Below the pieces are notes generated by a model, which was given only the letters and a program-made list of their open reading frames with translations, had not been told where the DNA came from and ran no database searches. A stretch of 15,905 nt of DNA from CAZKTS01 sp964555735 (GTDB lineage Bacteria > Actinomycetota > Acidimicrobiia > IMCC26256 > PALSA-555): NCBI GenBank assembly GCA_964555735.1, contig CAZKTS010000019.1, positions 1-15,905 on the forward strand, given 5' to 3'. The first letter of the stretch is position 1. Every line of letters starts with the position of its first letter. Positions 1 through 8,189 of this stretch are shown in pieces. Position numbers and translations under genes: made by a program.

Positions 1-2
1 CC

Positions 3-1904
3 CAGGTGGGGGAGCGCGGCCGCGTGCTGACGCGGGCGAGCGTCCGCATCGACGACGGGGCGCCCATCACCGTGGAGCTCGGGCCCGACTCCCTGACGCC
101 CGAGGGCCAGGTCGTGCGGTTCCCGGAGCAGGACGTCCACACGATCGAGATCGAGCCGCTCGCGACCAACCTGGGCGATGCCGACCCCGTCGGCAGCAAT
201 CCGGTCGGGTTCGCCGAGGTCCGCCTCGACGACGTCCGCGCCACCGAGACCATCCGCCTGCCCGTCGACCTCGCCCGACGCATCGGCGACGATGCGGAAG
301 GCCACCGGCTCGACGTCGTCCTCAGTCGGCTCCGGGTCGAGCCGAGCGACCGCGAGCGTCAGGACATCGAGCTCTCGCTGGCGCGGCGCTTCGTCCTGCC
401 GGACGCGCGCGAGCTGGGGCTGAGCGGGACCGCGCGCGTGAACCCAAACGCTCCCGACGAGATCCTCGACGAGGTGCTCGGCACGGCGGCGCCGGGCGTC
501 GTGTTCACGTCCTCGGGTCACCTGGCGGGCGACGCCGCTGCGCGCGCGTCGCGCGCCTTCGACGGCGATCCCGCCACGGCGTGGACCGCCCGGTTCGGCA
601 CCCAGGAGGGCCAGTCCCTCGAGGCGCAGCTCGACGGGCCGGCGACCGTCGACCACGCGGCCCTGACGGTCGTGGCCGACGGTCGGCACTCCGTCCCGAC
701 GCGGCTCCGTCTCGAGGTCGACGGCGTGCCGGCGCGCACCATCGAGGTCCCGCCGGTCGTGGACGGCGCCGCGGCCGGCGCGGTGCAGACGGTGCCCGTG
801 ACGTTCGACGCGGTGACGGGGCACGATCTTCGCCTCGTCGTCGAAGCGGTCCGGCCGGTCACCACGATCGACGATCGCTCGCGTGCCGCAGTGCCGATGC
901 CCGTCGCCCTGGCGGAGGTCGGCTTCGCCGGACCGGGTGGTGCGGCGGCGCCGGCGGCACCCGTCACGGGCGCGATCGACACCGGTTGCCGTGACGACCT
1001 CGTGCGACTCGACGGCGACGCGCTGCCGGTGCGGATCGCGGGCGACGCCAGCGCGGCGCGCCGGGGTCTCGCGCTCGAAGCGTGTGGGGCGGCGATCGGG
1101 CTGAGCGCCGGCAGCCACTCGCTGCGCGCGGCGCCTGGGCTCGACACCGGGATCGACATCGACCAGGTCGTGCTGTCGTCGGACGCCGCCGGCGCGCCTG
1201 CGACCGTCACCCCCCTCGGCGCACCCCTGCGATCGTCGGGCGCGCGGGTGCAGGTGACCGACCACGGGCCCGGGTCCTATGACGTCCGCGTGCGCACCGA
1301 CGGCACACCGTTCTGGCTCGTCGTCGGCGAGAGCCACAGCGACGCCTGGACCGCGGACGTGGTCGACGGCCCGTCGCTCGGTGAAGCCCGCCTCGTCGAC
1401 GGATACGCGAACGGTTGGGTCGTGCGCCCCGATGCGGCGGGCACGATGGAGATCCACGTCCGGTGGACGGCGCAAGGTGTGGTCTGGATCGGGATGGCGG
1501 TCTCGGCCCTCGCGGTCGTCATCTGCCTCGGCATCGTGTTCGTCACCCGGCGTCGCGGCCCGGTCCTGCTCGTGGCCGAGCCCTCGCTCACGTCCGCGCT
1601 GCGGTATCCCGAGCCTGCACCCGCGCTGTCGGCCGCCCTGGTCGCCGCGGTGGGGGTGGCGATCGGTGCGGCGCTGATCTCGCGGTGGTGGATCGGTCTG
1701 CTCGCCGGTCTCGCAGCCCTCGGTGCGACGCGACTCGCGACGGGCCGCATCGTCCTCGCGGCCGGTGCGCCGCTCGCGCTGGCGTTGAGCAAGGCGCTCG
1801 GTGAGCCCGAGCTCGGCTGGCTCGCGGTCGCGCTCCTCGCGGCCGATCTCGCGTGCGGCTTCGTGCGCCGCCGATGGGGGCAACGCGAGGAGGACGGGGC
1901 ATGA
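3..1904 (+). CDS. AftD-like alpha-(1->3)-arabinofuranosyltransferase, C-terminal part (5' end outside window)
   Basis: The reading frame is already open at the left edge, so the first GTG at 6 is probably internal and the gene is truncated by the window. About 632 residues are visible. They hold extracytoplasmic beta-sandwich regions, including a coagulation factor 5/8 type C (discoidin-like) region around residues 160-310 (SRAFDGDPATAWTARF is typical). A first membrane helix follows at about 491-515, then a hydrophobic stretch at about 540-619, and a basic C-terminus RRRWGQREEDGA. This layout matches the C-terminal half of AftD-type (DUF3367) GT-C enzymes, which add arabinofuranose to cell-wall arabinan or lipoarabinomannan using a decaprenyl donor. 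The catalytic GT-C half is not in the window, so the assignment rests on the C-terminal architecture. The stop codon overlaps the start of the acyltransferase (ATGA), which implies coupled translation. Another large multidomain membrane glycosyltransferase is possible. Confidence 0.72.
   Translation, partial: QVGERGRVLTRASVRIDDGAPITVELGPDSLTPEGQVVRFPEQDVHTIEIEPLATNLGDADPVGSNPVGFAEVRLDDVRATETIRLPVDLARRIGDDAEGHRLDVVLSRLRVEPSDRERQDIELSLARRFVLPDARELGLSGTARVNPNAPDEILDEVLGTAAPGVVFTSSGHLAGDAAARASRAFDGDPATAWTARFGTQEGQSLEAQLDGPATVDHAALTVVADGRHSVPTRLRLEVDGVPARTIEVPPVVDGAAAGAVQTVPVTFDAVTGHDLRLVVEAVRPVTTIDDRSRAAVPMPVALAEVGFAGPGGAAAPAAPVTGAIDTGCRDDLVRLDGDALPVRIAGDASAARRGLALEACGAAIGLSAGSHSLRAAPGLDTGIDIDQVVLSSDAAGAPATVTPLGAPLRSSGARVQVTDHGPGSYDVRVRTDGTPFWLVVGESHSDAWTADVVDGPSLGEARLVDGYANGWVVRPDAAGTMEIHVRWTAQGVVWIGMAVSALAVVICLGIVFVTRRRGPVLLVAEPSLTSALRYPEPAPALSAALVAAVGVAIGAALISRWWIGLLAGLAALGATRLATGRIVLAAGAPLALALSKALGEPELGWLAVALLAADLACGFVRRRWGQREEDGA
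1887..1893 (+). promoter_or_regulatory. Ribosome binding site of the acyltransferase gene
   Basis: GAGGAGG lies 7 nt before the ATG at 1901. It fixes that ATG as the start, in preference to in-frame codons further upstream such as 1853. Confidence 0.75.
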
Positions 1905-3925
1905 GCCCGGGCCCCGCACCCGACACGTCGATCTCGTGGCGCTCGGACCCCGACGCCGACCACGAGGCGTCGTCGCTCCCCAGGAGCTTCCCGCACCGTC
2001 CGGCGCTCGACGGCCTGCGCGCGGTCGCGGTCGGTGCCGTCATCGCCTACCACTTCGGCGCGGAGGAGCTGACCGGCGGCTTCCTCGGCGTCGACCTCTT
2101 CTTCGTCCTCTCCGGCTACCTCATCACGTCGCTGCTGCTGGTCGAGTGGGGCCGGACGTCGAAGATCGCGTTCGGCGCGTTCTGGGCGCGCCGGGCCCGC
2201 CGGCTGCTGCCGGCCCTCGTGCTCCTCGTCGGGGCCGTGGGCATCTGGTCGGCCTTCGCCGTCGCCGCCGACCGCATCCAGGTCGTGCGCAACGACGGCG
2301 TATGGACGCTGCTCTACGGCGCCAACTGGCACTTCATCGCGTCGGGCCAGTCGTACTTCGATCTCGTGAGCGAAGCGTCGCCCTTCCGGCACATGTGGTC
2401 GCTCGCGATCGAGGAGCAGTTCTACCTCGTGTGGCCGCTGGTGGCGTTCGGCTGTCTGTGGCTGGGGCGGGGCCGCACGCGCGTGTTTGCGACGGTGTGC
2501 GTTGCGGGCCTCGTGGCGTCGGCCGCGACGATGTCGTGGCTGTTCGAGCCGACCGATCCGTCACGGGCGTTCTACGGCACCGACTCACGAGCGCACGGCC
2601 TCCTCATCGGCGCGCTCCTCGCGATGGTCCTCGCCCGTCATCGCGGTCGCGCGATCACCGGCCGATGGCTGCAGGTGCTCGGCATCGTCGCCGCGGCCGC
2701 GTGCGTCGTCGCCTTCGCCGCGTTCGGCGACCACGACTCGATCCTCTACCCGTGGGGATTCCTCGCGTTCGAGCTCGCGTGCGCGGGCGTCGTGAGCGCG
2801 ATCGTGCAGCCCGCGTCGTCGCCGCTCATCTCGCTCCTGAGCATCCGTCCGATCCGCTGGGTCGGCGCGATCTCGTACGGCCTCTACCTCTGGCACTGGC
2901 CGGTGCAGATCGCGATCTCGGAGGGCCGCACTCGGCTCGTCGGGTGGGAGCTCGCCGGGGTGCGGCTCGCGGTGACGTTCGCGATCGCGACCTTGTCCTT
3001 CTATCTGCTCGAGCTGCCGATCCGACGCGGGACCCTGCTGCGCGGCAAGCGGGCCTGGATCGCGGCGCCCGCCGGGCTGGCGGTCGGCGCGCTCGTGCTC
3101 GTGCTCGGGACCCAGGGCGCCGAACCGCCGCCGCGCTACGTGACCGCGAGCCCCAACAAGGTGCTGCGCACGGAGGCGCCGGAGGTGTCCAGCACGACGG
3201 CGCCGCCGGCCACACCGGGCGTGCCCGCCCCCGTGCCGCCGCCGCCCGGTCCGATCGTCCTGATCGGCGACTCGGTGGCCGACACCCTCGCACCGGCGCT
3301 CGCGCAGGAGGCCGCCCTCAACGGGGTGGCGCTCAGTGCCGCGGTCCGGCCCGGCTGCGGCGTGATGGAGGGCATCCCGCTCGGCGCCGACGGCGTCGTC
3401 GTGCCGTGGGGCGGCAACTGCTCCGACCGCGTGCCGGGCTACCAGGAGGAGACGATCGCGGCCGAGAACCCGGCCATCGTCGTATGGCTGAGCACCTGGG
3501 AGACTGCCGACCGCATCGTCGGGGGTGAGACCGTCGCGCTCCAGTCGCCGCGCGGCACCCAGGTCTGGACCCAGCTCATGGACCAGTCGGTCGCCCGGTT
3601 GAGCGCCGGCGGGGCGAAGGTCCTGCTCGTCGAGCTTCCCGCACCCGCCGCGTTCAGCGAGCGCGGCGTCCCGCAGCCGGGGGTCACGGAGCGCATCGAC
3701 TACCTCAACAAGTTCTTCCGCCACTACGCGCGCGAGCGCCCGAACGTGGGCCTGGTCGACCTCGCCTCGATCGTCTGCCCTGACGGTCCGCCCTGCCCCG
3801 AGACGCGCGATGGTGTGACCCTCCGACCGCGAGATGGCGGTCACTTCTCCGAAGATGGCGCACGTTGGGTCGCACCGTTCCTGTTCGACGAGATCGCGCG
3901 CGCCGCGCAGCCGAACGCCGACTGA
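1901..3925 (+). CDS. AT3 (OafA/YrhL-type) membrane acyltransferase fused to SGNH domain
   Basis: A 674-residue protein that likely O-acylates an envelope glycan or lipid at the membrane. The N-terminal 400 residues are the acyltransferase-3 domain. It opens with RPALDGLRAVAVGAVIAYHF (conserved His51), then GGFLGVDLFFVLSGYLIT, the basic RRARRLLPAL motif, FRHMWSLAIEEQFYLVWPL, and about ten membrane helices. A Pro/Thr/Ala-rich linker (about 424-452) leads to a C-terminal SGNH-hydrolase-like domain with GDS (Ser458), a Gly block (GCGVMEG), GGNC, and the closing D-x-x-H pair Asp645/His648. In AT3-SGNH fusions the membrane domain passes the acyl group across the bilayer and the SGNH domain transfers it to sugar. 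The ATG overlaps the upstream AftD-like stop by 4 nt and has a strong Shine-Dalgarno, so the two are co-expressed. Acceptor and acyl chain are unknown. Confidence 0.9.
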   Translation: MSPGPAPDTSISWRSDPDADHEASSLPRSFPHRPALDGLRAVAVGAVIAYHFGAEELTGGFLGVDLFFVLSGYLITSLLLVEWGRTSKIAFGAFWARRARRLLPALVLLVGAVGIWSAFAVAADRIQVVRNDGVWTLLYGANWHFIASGQSYFDLVSEASPFRHMWSLAIEEQFYLVWPLVAFGCLWLGRGRTRVFATVCVAGLVASAATMSWLFEPTDPSRAFYGTDSRAHGLLIGALLAMVLARHRGRAITGRWLQVLGIVAAAACVVAFAAFGDHDSILYPWGFLAFELACAGVVSAIVQPASSPLISLLSIRPIRWVGAISYGLYLWHWPVQIAISEGRTRLVGWELAGVRLAVTFAIATLSFYLLELPIRRGTLLRGKRAWIAAPAGLAVGALVLVLGTQGAEPPPRYVTASPNKVLRTEAPEVSSTTAPPATPGVPAPVPPPPGPIVLIGDSVADTLAPALAQEAALNGVALSAAVRPGCGVMEGIPLGADGVVVPWGGNCSDRVPGYQEETIAAENPAIVVWLSTWETADRIVGGETVALQSPRGTQVWTQLMDQSVARLSAGGAKVLLVELPAPAAFSERGVPQPGVTERIDYLNKFFRHYARERPNVGLVDLASIVCPDGPPCPETRDGVTLRPRDGGHFSEDGARWVAPFLFDEIARAAQPNAD

Positions 3926-4941
3926 CCGGTCGCGGCCGGGCGCGGGCTGCGCTGGCCGCCGGCATCGTCGTGGCCGCCCTGGTCGCCGGCGCGGTGCCGA
4001 CCGCCTCCCCGGCAGCGGCGGGCGAACGGACCCGCCTCCCGCTCGCCTGCGACGGCGCGATCATGGCTCGGGAGTCCCGCGGGGTCACGACCGGCACGCC
4101 GGTGCTGTTCGTGCACGGCTTCACCGGCCGACCGTCGGTGTTCCGCGACGAGCGGGACGGTCGGCCGAGCATGCTCGACACCATCGCCGCGATCCCGGGC
4201 GCGGTGGCATACACCTTCGACTACTCCGACCACTCGACCGAGTGGGTCACCGACCCCGCCATCGGCCCCGCGCTCGCGGCAGCGATCACGTGCCTGGCCG
4301 ACGCGGCGGGCCGACGCATCGTCCTCGTCGCCCACTCGATGGGCGGGCTCGCGGCGCGCTACGCGCAGGGCCAGGTGCTCGACGACGCACCTGTGGCCGA
4401 CTCGCTCGCGCACGTGATCACCGTGGGGACGCCGAGCAAGGGCGTGCTGCTGCTGTCGTTCACGCAGGGCGAGATCTCCAACGAAGTGGTGCAGACCGCA
4501 GTCGACGCGGTGGGCGACCTCTGCGGTGAGGAGACGGGCAAGGACCGCGAGCGTCTGTGCGACCTCTTCGACGCCGCGAACGCACCCGCGGTGACGGCCA
4601 TGGCTCCGGGCAGTGCTGATCTCGACGCGCTGCCGGAATGGGGACGCGGCGTCATCGTCGATCCGATCGCGGCCGACATCGACGTCCGCCTCAGCGTGCT
4701 CGGCTTCGGCACGAACGTGTCGCTGGGCGACATCGTGGCGACGGTCGAGTCGGCCGGCGCCGACGCGAGCCGCGGACGCCGACGAGTGGTGGTGCGGTGC
4801 CACGTCGGCATCGCCGACCTGGCCGAGGTGGTCGATCGATCGCCCTGCTCGCACGCGAACGAGCTCGGGAACCGCCGGGTGATCGACGCGGTCCGGCGCC
4901 GGGTGGCGAGCACGATCGGCCGTGCGTCCACCTCCCTCTAG
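3865..4941 (+). CDS. Secreted alpha/beta-hydrolase (lipase/esterase family)
   Basis: A 358-residue protein with an Arg-rich N-terminus, a hydrophobic segment (ALAAGIVVAALVAGAV) and an Ala-x-Ala type cleavage region (SPAAAGERT), so it is probably exported by Sec. The alpha/beta-hydrolase core shows the oxyanion-hole HGF (His84 in VLFVHGF), the nucleophile elbow AHSMGG (Ser158), and a likely catalytic His313 in CHVGIADL, followed by the V/I-DAV pattern common in lipase ends. Several Cys residues suit disulfides outside the cell. The likely role is hydrolysis of an acyl ester in the envelope or surroundings. The start is uncertain: TTG at 3865 overlaps the acyltransferase by 61 nt and has no clear Shine-Dalgarno. 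CTG at 3922, overlapping the upstream TGA, would also keep the signal peptide. Its stop shares CTAG with the convergent gene. Confidence 0.82.
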   Translation: MGRTVPVRRDRARRAAERRLTGRGRARAALAAGIVVAALVAGAVPTASPAAAGERTRLPLACDGAIMARESRGVTTGTPVLFVHGFTGRPSVFRDERDGRPSMLDTIAAIPGAVAYTFDYSDHSTEWVTDPAIGPALAAAITCLADAAGRRIVLVAHSMGGLAARYAQGQVLDDAPVADSLAHVITVGTPSKGVLLLSFTQGEISNEVVQTAVDAVGDLCGEETGKDRERLCDLFDAANAPAVTAMAPGSADLDALPEWGRGVIVDPIAADIDVRLSVLGFGTNVSLGDIVATVESAGADASRGRRRVVVRCHVGIADLAEVVDRSPCSHANELGNRRVIDAVRRRVASTIGRASTSL

Positions 4942-5996
4942 GCCGAGGTGCCGAAGCGCTCCTCGAGGCGGTAGAACGCGAGCGGGGTGCCCCACAGCAC
5001 GCGGTCGAGGTCGGCAGTCGGGACGTCGGGCACGAGCGCGAGGAACTCGTCGACCGCGTCGGGGAACGCGGCGTCGGGATGCGGGAAATCGCTGGCCCAC
5101 ATCACGTGGTCCGCGCCGACCGCGGCGATGGTCATGGCCGCGAGCCCGTCCTCCGGGTCCGACGAGATCGCGCACTGACGGGCGAAGTACTCGCTCGGCG
5201 CCAGGCTGAGGTCCGCGCACTCGCCGTCCGCCATCCACTCGCGGTGCTCGTCGAGGCGGTGGAGCCAGTAGGGCAGCCAGCCGGTGCCCGACTCGAGGAA
5301 CGCGACGCGCAGGTCCGGGTGGCGCTCGCACACCCCGCCGAGGAGCATCGCCACCGCCGCGGTCATCTGCTCCAGCGGGTGCGAGCACATGTGGCGCGCC
5401 GCGAACGACGTGAAGCGATCCGAGCCGATCGTCGTGCCCCGACGGACGCCGAGGGCCTCGTGGATCGCGAGCACGCCGTCAACGTCGGCAAGGGCGCGGT
5501 AGAGGGGATCCCACGCCGGGGCGTCGAGGTACTCACCGCCGAGATGGTTGGGTCGGACGGTCACGCCCACGAGGCCGAGGCCGAGCGCGTGCTCGGCGAC
5601 CGCCGGGGCCTGATCGGGGTCGCGCGGCACCGTGCCGACCGCGGCGAGTCGCGCGGGATCGGTCGCGCAGTACGCCGCGATCCACTCGTTGTAGGAGCGA
5701 CACGCGCCGGCCGAGGCATCGGCGTCGAGCTCCGGGACGTACGGCACGAAGAGCCCCATCGAGGGGTAGAGCACGGCCGCATCGATGCCTTGCGCGTCCA
5801 TCGCCCGCAGGTACGACGGCGCGTCGAAGCCGTGGTCGAGCTGATCCCGGAGCAGCTCGATGTCGCCACACATCTCGTACGGCGTCGTCGGCGGGAGGTC
5901 GAACATCTCGACGCCGGCCGGAAGCACCTCGGCGAACACGTCGCCGGCCTCGACGACGTGGCCATCGGCGTCGAGGATGCGCTGACCGTCGCGCAC
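4938..5996 (-). CDS. Amidohydrolase-2 (ACMSD-like) family metal-dependent hydrolase
   Basis: A 352-residue TIM-barrel protein of the amidohydrolase-2 group (PF04909), whose members hydrolyse or decarboxylate carboxylated ring compounds. Visible landmarks are the N-terminal DADGHV (Asp11, His13), IHEAL (His179), RHMCSHPLEQM (His202/His206), ESGTGWLPYWLHRLDEH (Glu235), and the late ASDFPHPD with the metal-ligand-type Asp303. It ends in the usual GTPLAFYRL pattern. The length is normal. The GTG start at 5996 lies only 2 nt after the upstream SDR stop (TAGCCGTG), so it is the last gene of the operon that begins with the P450. In catabolic clusters such enzymes often act late, on a ring-opened or carboxylated product. 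The exact substrate is not visible. Its TAG stop shares CTAG with the convergent hydrolase gene. Confidence 0.87.
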   Translation of the reverse strand: MRDGQRILDADGHVVEAGDVFAEVLPAGVEMFDLPPTTPYEMCGDIELLRDQLDHGFDAPSYLRAMDAQGIDAAVLYPSMGLFVPYVPELDADASAGACRSYNEWIAAYCATDPARLAAVGTVPRDPDQAPAVAEHALGLGLVGVTVRPNHLGGEYLDAPAWDPLYRALADVDGVLAIHEALGVRRGTTIGSDRFTSFAARHMCSHPLEQMTAAVAMLLGGVCERHPDLRVAFLESGTGWLPYWLHRLDEHREWMADGECADLSLAPSEYFARQCAISSDPEDGLAAMTIAAVGADHVMWASDFPHPDAAFPDAVDEFLALVPDVPTADLDRVLWGTPLAFYRLEERFGTSA

Positions 5997-5998
5997 GG

Positions 5999-6751
5999 CT
6001 ACATGCGGCGCGCCGCGAGGCCGCCGTCGAGCGGCACCACCGCACCGCTGAGGTAGGTGGACGCGTCGGACGCCAGGAACGCGACTGCGTCACACACGTC
6101 CTCGGCCGTGCCGAGTCGCTTCATCGGCATGTTGGCCGCGATCTGGGCGCGCAACGCTTCAGGGTCCGGCGCCTGGGCCGAGTGCTTCATGAACAGCCCG
6201 GTCGTGGTGGCCGATGGCGCGAGGACGTTGACCCGGACGTTGTCGGGCGCGTGCTCGATCGCGGCCTGCTTGCAGAGGTTGACCAGCGCACCCTTGCTCG
6301 CGCAGTACACCGGATGGCCGGGCGCGACGATCAGCCCGAGCGTCGAGCCCATCGCGACCACCGAGCCGCCGCCCGCCTCGACCATGTGGGGGATCGCCGC
6401 CTGCATGCAGAGGAACGGCCCCTTGAGGTTGACGTCGAGCACGTGCTGCCACTCCTCGTCGCCGAGATCGACCAGCGGCACCATGCTCTCGATCGCGGCG
6501 GAGAGGACGAGCGTGCGGATCGGTCCGAGGCGGGCGGCCTCATCGGTCATCGCCTGCACCTGCGCGCGACTGGTCACGTCGCACTCGACCGCCACCGCGT
6601 TGCCCCCCGAGGCGACGATGGCGTCGGCGACCACGGCCGCCGCGCCGGCATCGATGTCGGCGACGACCACGGTCGACCCGTCGGCCGCGAGTCGCCGCGC
6701 GATCGCATCGCCGAGCCCCGACCCGCCACCGGTGACGATCGCGACGCTCAT
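5999..6751 (-). CDS. Short-chain dehydrogenase/reductase (first of tandem pair by coordinate)
   Basis: A 250-residue classical SDR, expected to oxidise a secondary alcohol or reduce a ketone with NAD(P). It has the cofactor motif TGGGSGLG (7-14), an acidic pair after beta-2 (ADID), DV at 58-59, Asn108, Ser136 in GSTLGL, Tyr149 and Lys153 (YCASK), and a C-terminal SGAVVPLDGGL. The usual NNAG motif after beta-4 is SAA here (84-86). The acidic residues after beta-2 suggest NAD(H). I chose ATG at 6751 rather than the longer in-frame start at 6790, because a GGAGG lies 7 nt upstream and the upstream SDR stops at 6768. It resembles its upstream neighbour, so an ancient tandem duplication is possible. 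The context suggests it acts on alcohols made by the P450. Confidence 0.9.
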   Translation of the reverse strand: MSVAIVTGGGSGLGDAIARRLAADGSTVVVADIDAGAAAVVADAIVASGGNAVAVECDVTSRAQVQAMTDEAARLGPIRTLVLSAAIESMVPLVDLGDEEWQHVLDVNLKGPFLCMQAAIPHMVEAGGGSVVAMGSTLGLIVAPGHPVYCASKGALVNLCKQAAIEHAPDNVRVNVLAPSATTTGLFMKHSAQAPDPEALRAQIAANMPMKRLGTAEDVCDAVAFLASDASTYLSGAVVPLDGGLAARRM

Positions 6752-6758
6752 CGCCGTG

Positions 6759-6763
6759 CCTCC
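6759..6763 (-). promoter_or_regulatory. Ribosome binding site of the 5999-6751 SDR
   Basis: On the minus strand GGAGG sits 7 nt before the ATG at 6751, in the 16-nt gap after the upstream SDR. It decides the start. Confidence 0.7.
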
Positions 6764-6767
6764 GCGC

Positions 6768-7556
6768 TCACCGGTACACCGCCAGGCCACCGTCGGCGGG
6801 GAGCACGGCGCCGCTCACGTAGGCGGAGAGGTCGCTGGCGAGGAAGAGCGCGATGCCGGCGACGTCCTCGGCGAGCCCGAGGCGGCGCACGGGGATCGTC
6901 CGCTTGAGCCCCTCGACGAACTCGTCGGCGCCCGGTGTCTTCTCCAGCACCTTGCGGAAGCGGGGCGTGTCGATCGAGCCCGGCGCGATGACGTTGGCCC
7001 GCACGGCCGGTCCGTACTCCACCGCGATCTGCTTCGTAAGGAGCACGAGGCCGGCCTTCGCGGCGCCGTACGCGGCGTAGCCCTCCGAGCCGATGAGGCC
7101 GAGCGTCGATGCCGTGTTGATGATGCTCCCGCCGTCGCCGGCCAGCAGGTGGGGCAATGCGGCCCGACAGGCCCAGAAGATCGCGGAGAGGTTGGTCGCG
7201 ATCGTGAGGTCCCAGTCGTCCTCGGTGCACTCGACGAGCGTCCCGGACATCTGGACCGCGGCGTTGTTGTAGAGGACGTCGATGGTGCCGTAGCGCTCGA
7301 CGGCCGCGTCGACCATCGTGTCGACGTCGGGGCGGGCGGCGACGTCGGCGTGCACCGCGATGCCTTCGGAGCCCTGCTCCTCGAGCATTCGGACCGTCTC
7401 GGCCGAACCCTCGTCGTTGATGTCGGCGACGACGACCCGCGCACCGTGGGCGCCGAAGAGCAGCGCGGCAGCGCGGCCCTGGCCGGATGCCGCACCGGTG
7501 ATGAGCGCCACCTTGTCGCGCAGCAGACCGGAGAAGTCGAGCCCGGCTGCGATCAC
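6768..7556 (-). CDS. Short-chain dehydrogenase/reductase (second of tandem pair by coordinate)
   Basis: A 262-residue classical SDR. It shows TGAASGQG (20-27, with Gln in place of the more usual Ile/Leu), ADIND after beta-2 favouring NAD(H), NNAA (97-100), Asn at the NLSA position, Ser150 in TASTLGL, Tyr163 and Lys167 (YGAAK), and the C-terminal SGAVLPADGGL. It likely oxidises a hydroxyl or reduces a ketone in the pathway. The start at 7556 (GTG) overlaps the isochorismatase-like stop as GTGA, a typical coupled junction. An in-frame GTG at 7565 would add three residues and cannot be excluded. The gene sits between the isochorismatase-fold gene and the other SDR in one transcription unit. Confidence 0.9.
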   Translation of the reverse strand: MIAAGLDFSGLLRDKVALITGAASGQGRAAALLFGAHGARVVVADINDEGSAETVRMLEEQGSEGIAVHADVAARPDVDTMVDAAVERYGTIDVLYNNAAVQMSGTLVECTEDDWDLTIATNLSAIFWACRAALPHLLAGDGGSIINTASTLGLIGSEGYAAYGAAKAGLVLLTKQIAVEYGPAVRANVIAPGSIDTPRFRKVLEKTPGADEFVEGLKRTIPVRRLGLAEDVAGIALFLASDLSAYVSGAVLPADGGLAVYR

Positions 7557-8176
7557 TGCGCCCACGTCGCCACCACCTGCTCGGCCGTCACTCGGGTCGC
7601 GAGCTGGGCGAGCGTGTGCTCGACGACCTGCTCGGCATACTCGCGGGGGATGCCGGCGACCGCGTCGGTGACCACGGCCACCCGGTAGCCGAGGTCGACC
7701 GCGCTCAGGATCAGCCCGGTGACGCCGACGTTCACCGAGACCCCGGTGGCCACGACGGTGCTGACGCCGAGGTTGCGGAGGAGCGCGTCGAGCTCGGTAC
7801 CGGTGAACGGGGTGAGGCCGTGGAGGCGCGGCGAGATGAGGTCGCCGGGCTCCGGGCCGAGCTCGGGCATCACCGTCGCGGCCTCCGAGCCCACGAGCGG
7901 GAACGGATCGCCCTTGGCCAACCGGTGCAGCAAGGGCGCGTTGGTGGCCGACCCGGCCCAGTCGGCTCGGAACTCGGCGGTGCAGTGCACGACGCGTGCG
8001 CCGACGCGTCGGGCGGCGGTGACGACCTCGGCCGCGCGCTCGACCACGCCGAGCGCGCGCACCTCGTCGGTCAGCATCGGGATCTTCGCCGCCTCGCCGA
8101 CGACACCCTGCTGGAGCTCCATGGTGAGCACCGCGGTGTGCTCGGGCGCGAGCAGGTCGGCGAGGTCGGTGGGCAT
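7553..8176 (-). CDS. Isochorismatase-fold (cysteine hydrolase family) protein lacking the usual catalytic triad
   Basis: A 207-residue protein of normal length and clear isochorismatase/cysteine-hydrolase fold: AVLTMELQQGVVG near the start, then GTELDALLRNLGV, VVATGVSVNVGVTGLILSAVDLGYRVAVVTDAV. Family members use Asp-Lys-Cys. Here the Asp position in the first strand is Glu20 (TMELQ), the Lys position falls at Leu118 or Arg117 (SPRLHGLTPF), and the nucleophilic Cys after the TG-x-x-x-N motif is Gly151 (codon GGC). The only nearby Cys, Cys65, is in an unrelated strand. The fold is retained and the gene is intact in an operon, so it is either a non-catalytic partner or a subfamily with different chemistry. 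ATG at 8176 lies 13 nt after the P450 stop. No strong Shine-Dalgarno is visible. Confidence 0.82.
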   Translation of the reverse strand: MPTDLADLLAPEHTAVLTMELQQGVVGEAAKIPMLTDEVRALGVVERAAEVVTAARRVGARVVHCTAEFRADWAGSATNAPLLHRLAKGDPFPLVGSEAATVMPELGPEPGDLISPRLHGLTPFTGTELDALLRNLGVSTVVATGVSVNVGVTGLILSAVDLGYRVAVVTDAVAGIPREYAEQVVEHTLAQLATRVTAEQVVATWAQ

Positions 8177-8189
8177 GCGACGGCCGAGA

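Noticed and set aside
2585..3844. Long open frame on the minus strand opposite the acyltransferase
   Set aside because: Low-complexity Arg/Glu/Asp/Gly-rich translation with no motif. It is a high-GC shadow of the AT3-SGNH gene, which has clear motifs throughout.
3841..5388. 515-codon minus-strand frame over the secreted hydrolase gene
   Set aside because: Arg/Asp/Val-rich shadow without motifs. The plus strand has the signal peptide and HG/AHSMGG motifs.
4638..6056. Long plus-strand frame across the amidohydrolase gene
   Set aside because: Antisense to conserved amidohydrolase motifs and repetitive in composition. It also overlaps the true end of the hydrolase gene.
5999..7556. Recent gene duplication of the two SDR genes
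   Set aside because: Shared motifs (STLGL, SGAV-x-P-x-DGGL) are general to classical SDRs. The rest is too divergent by eye to claim a recent duplication.
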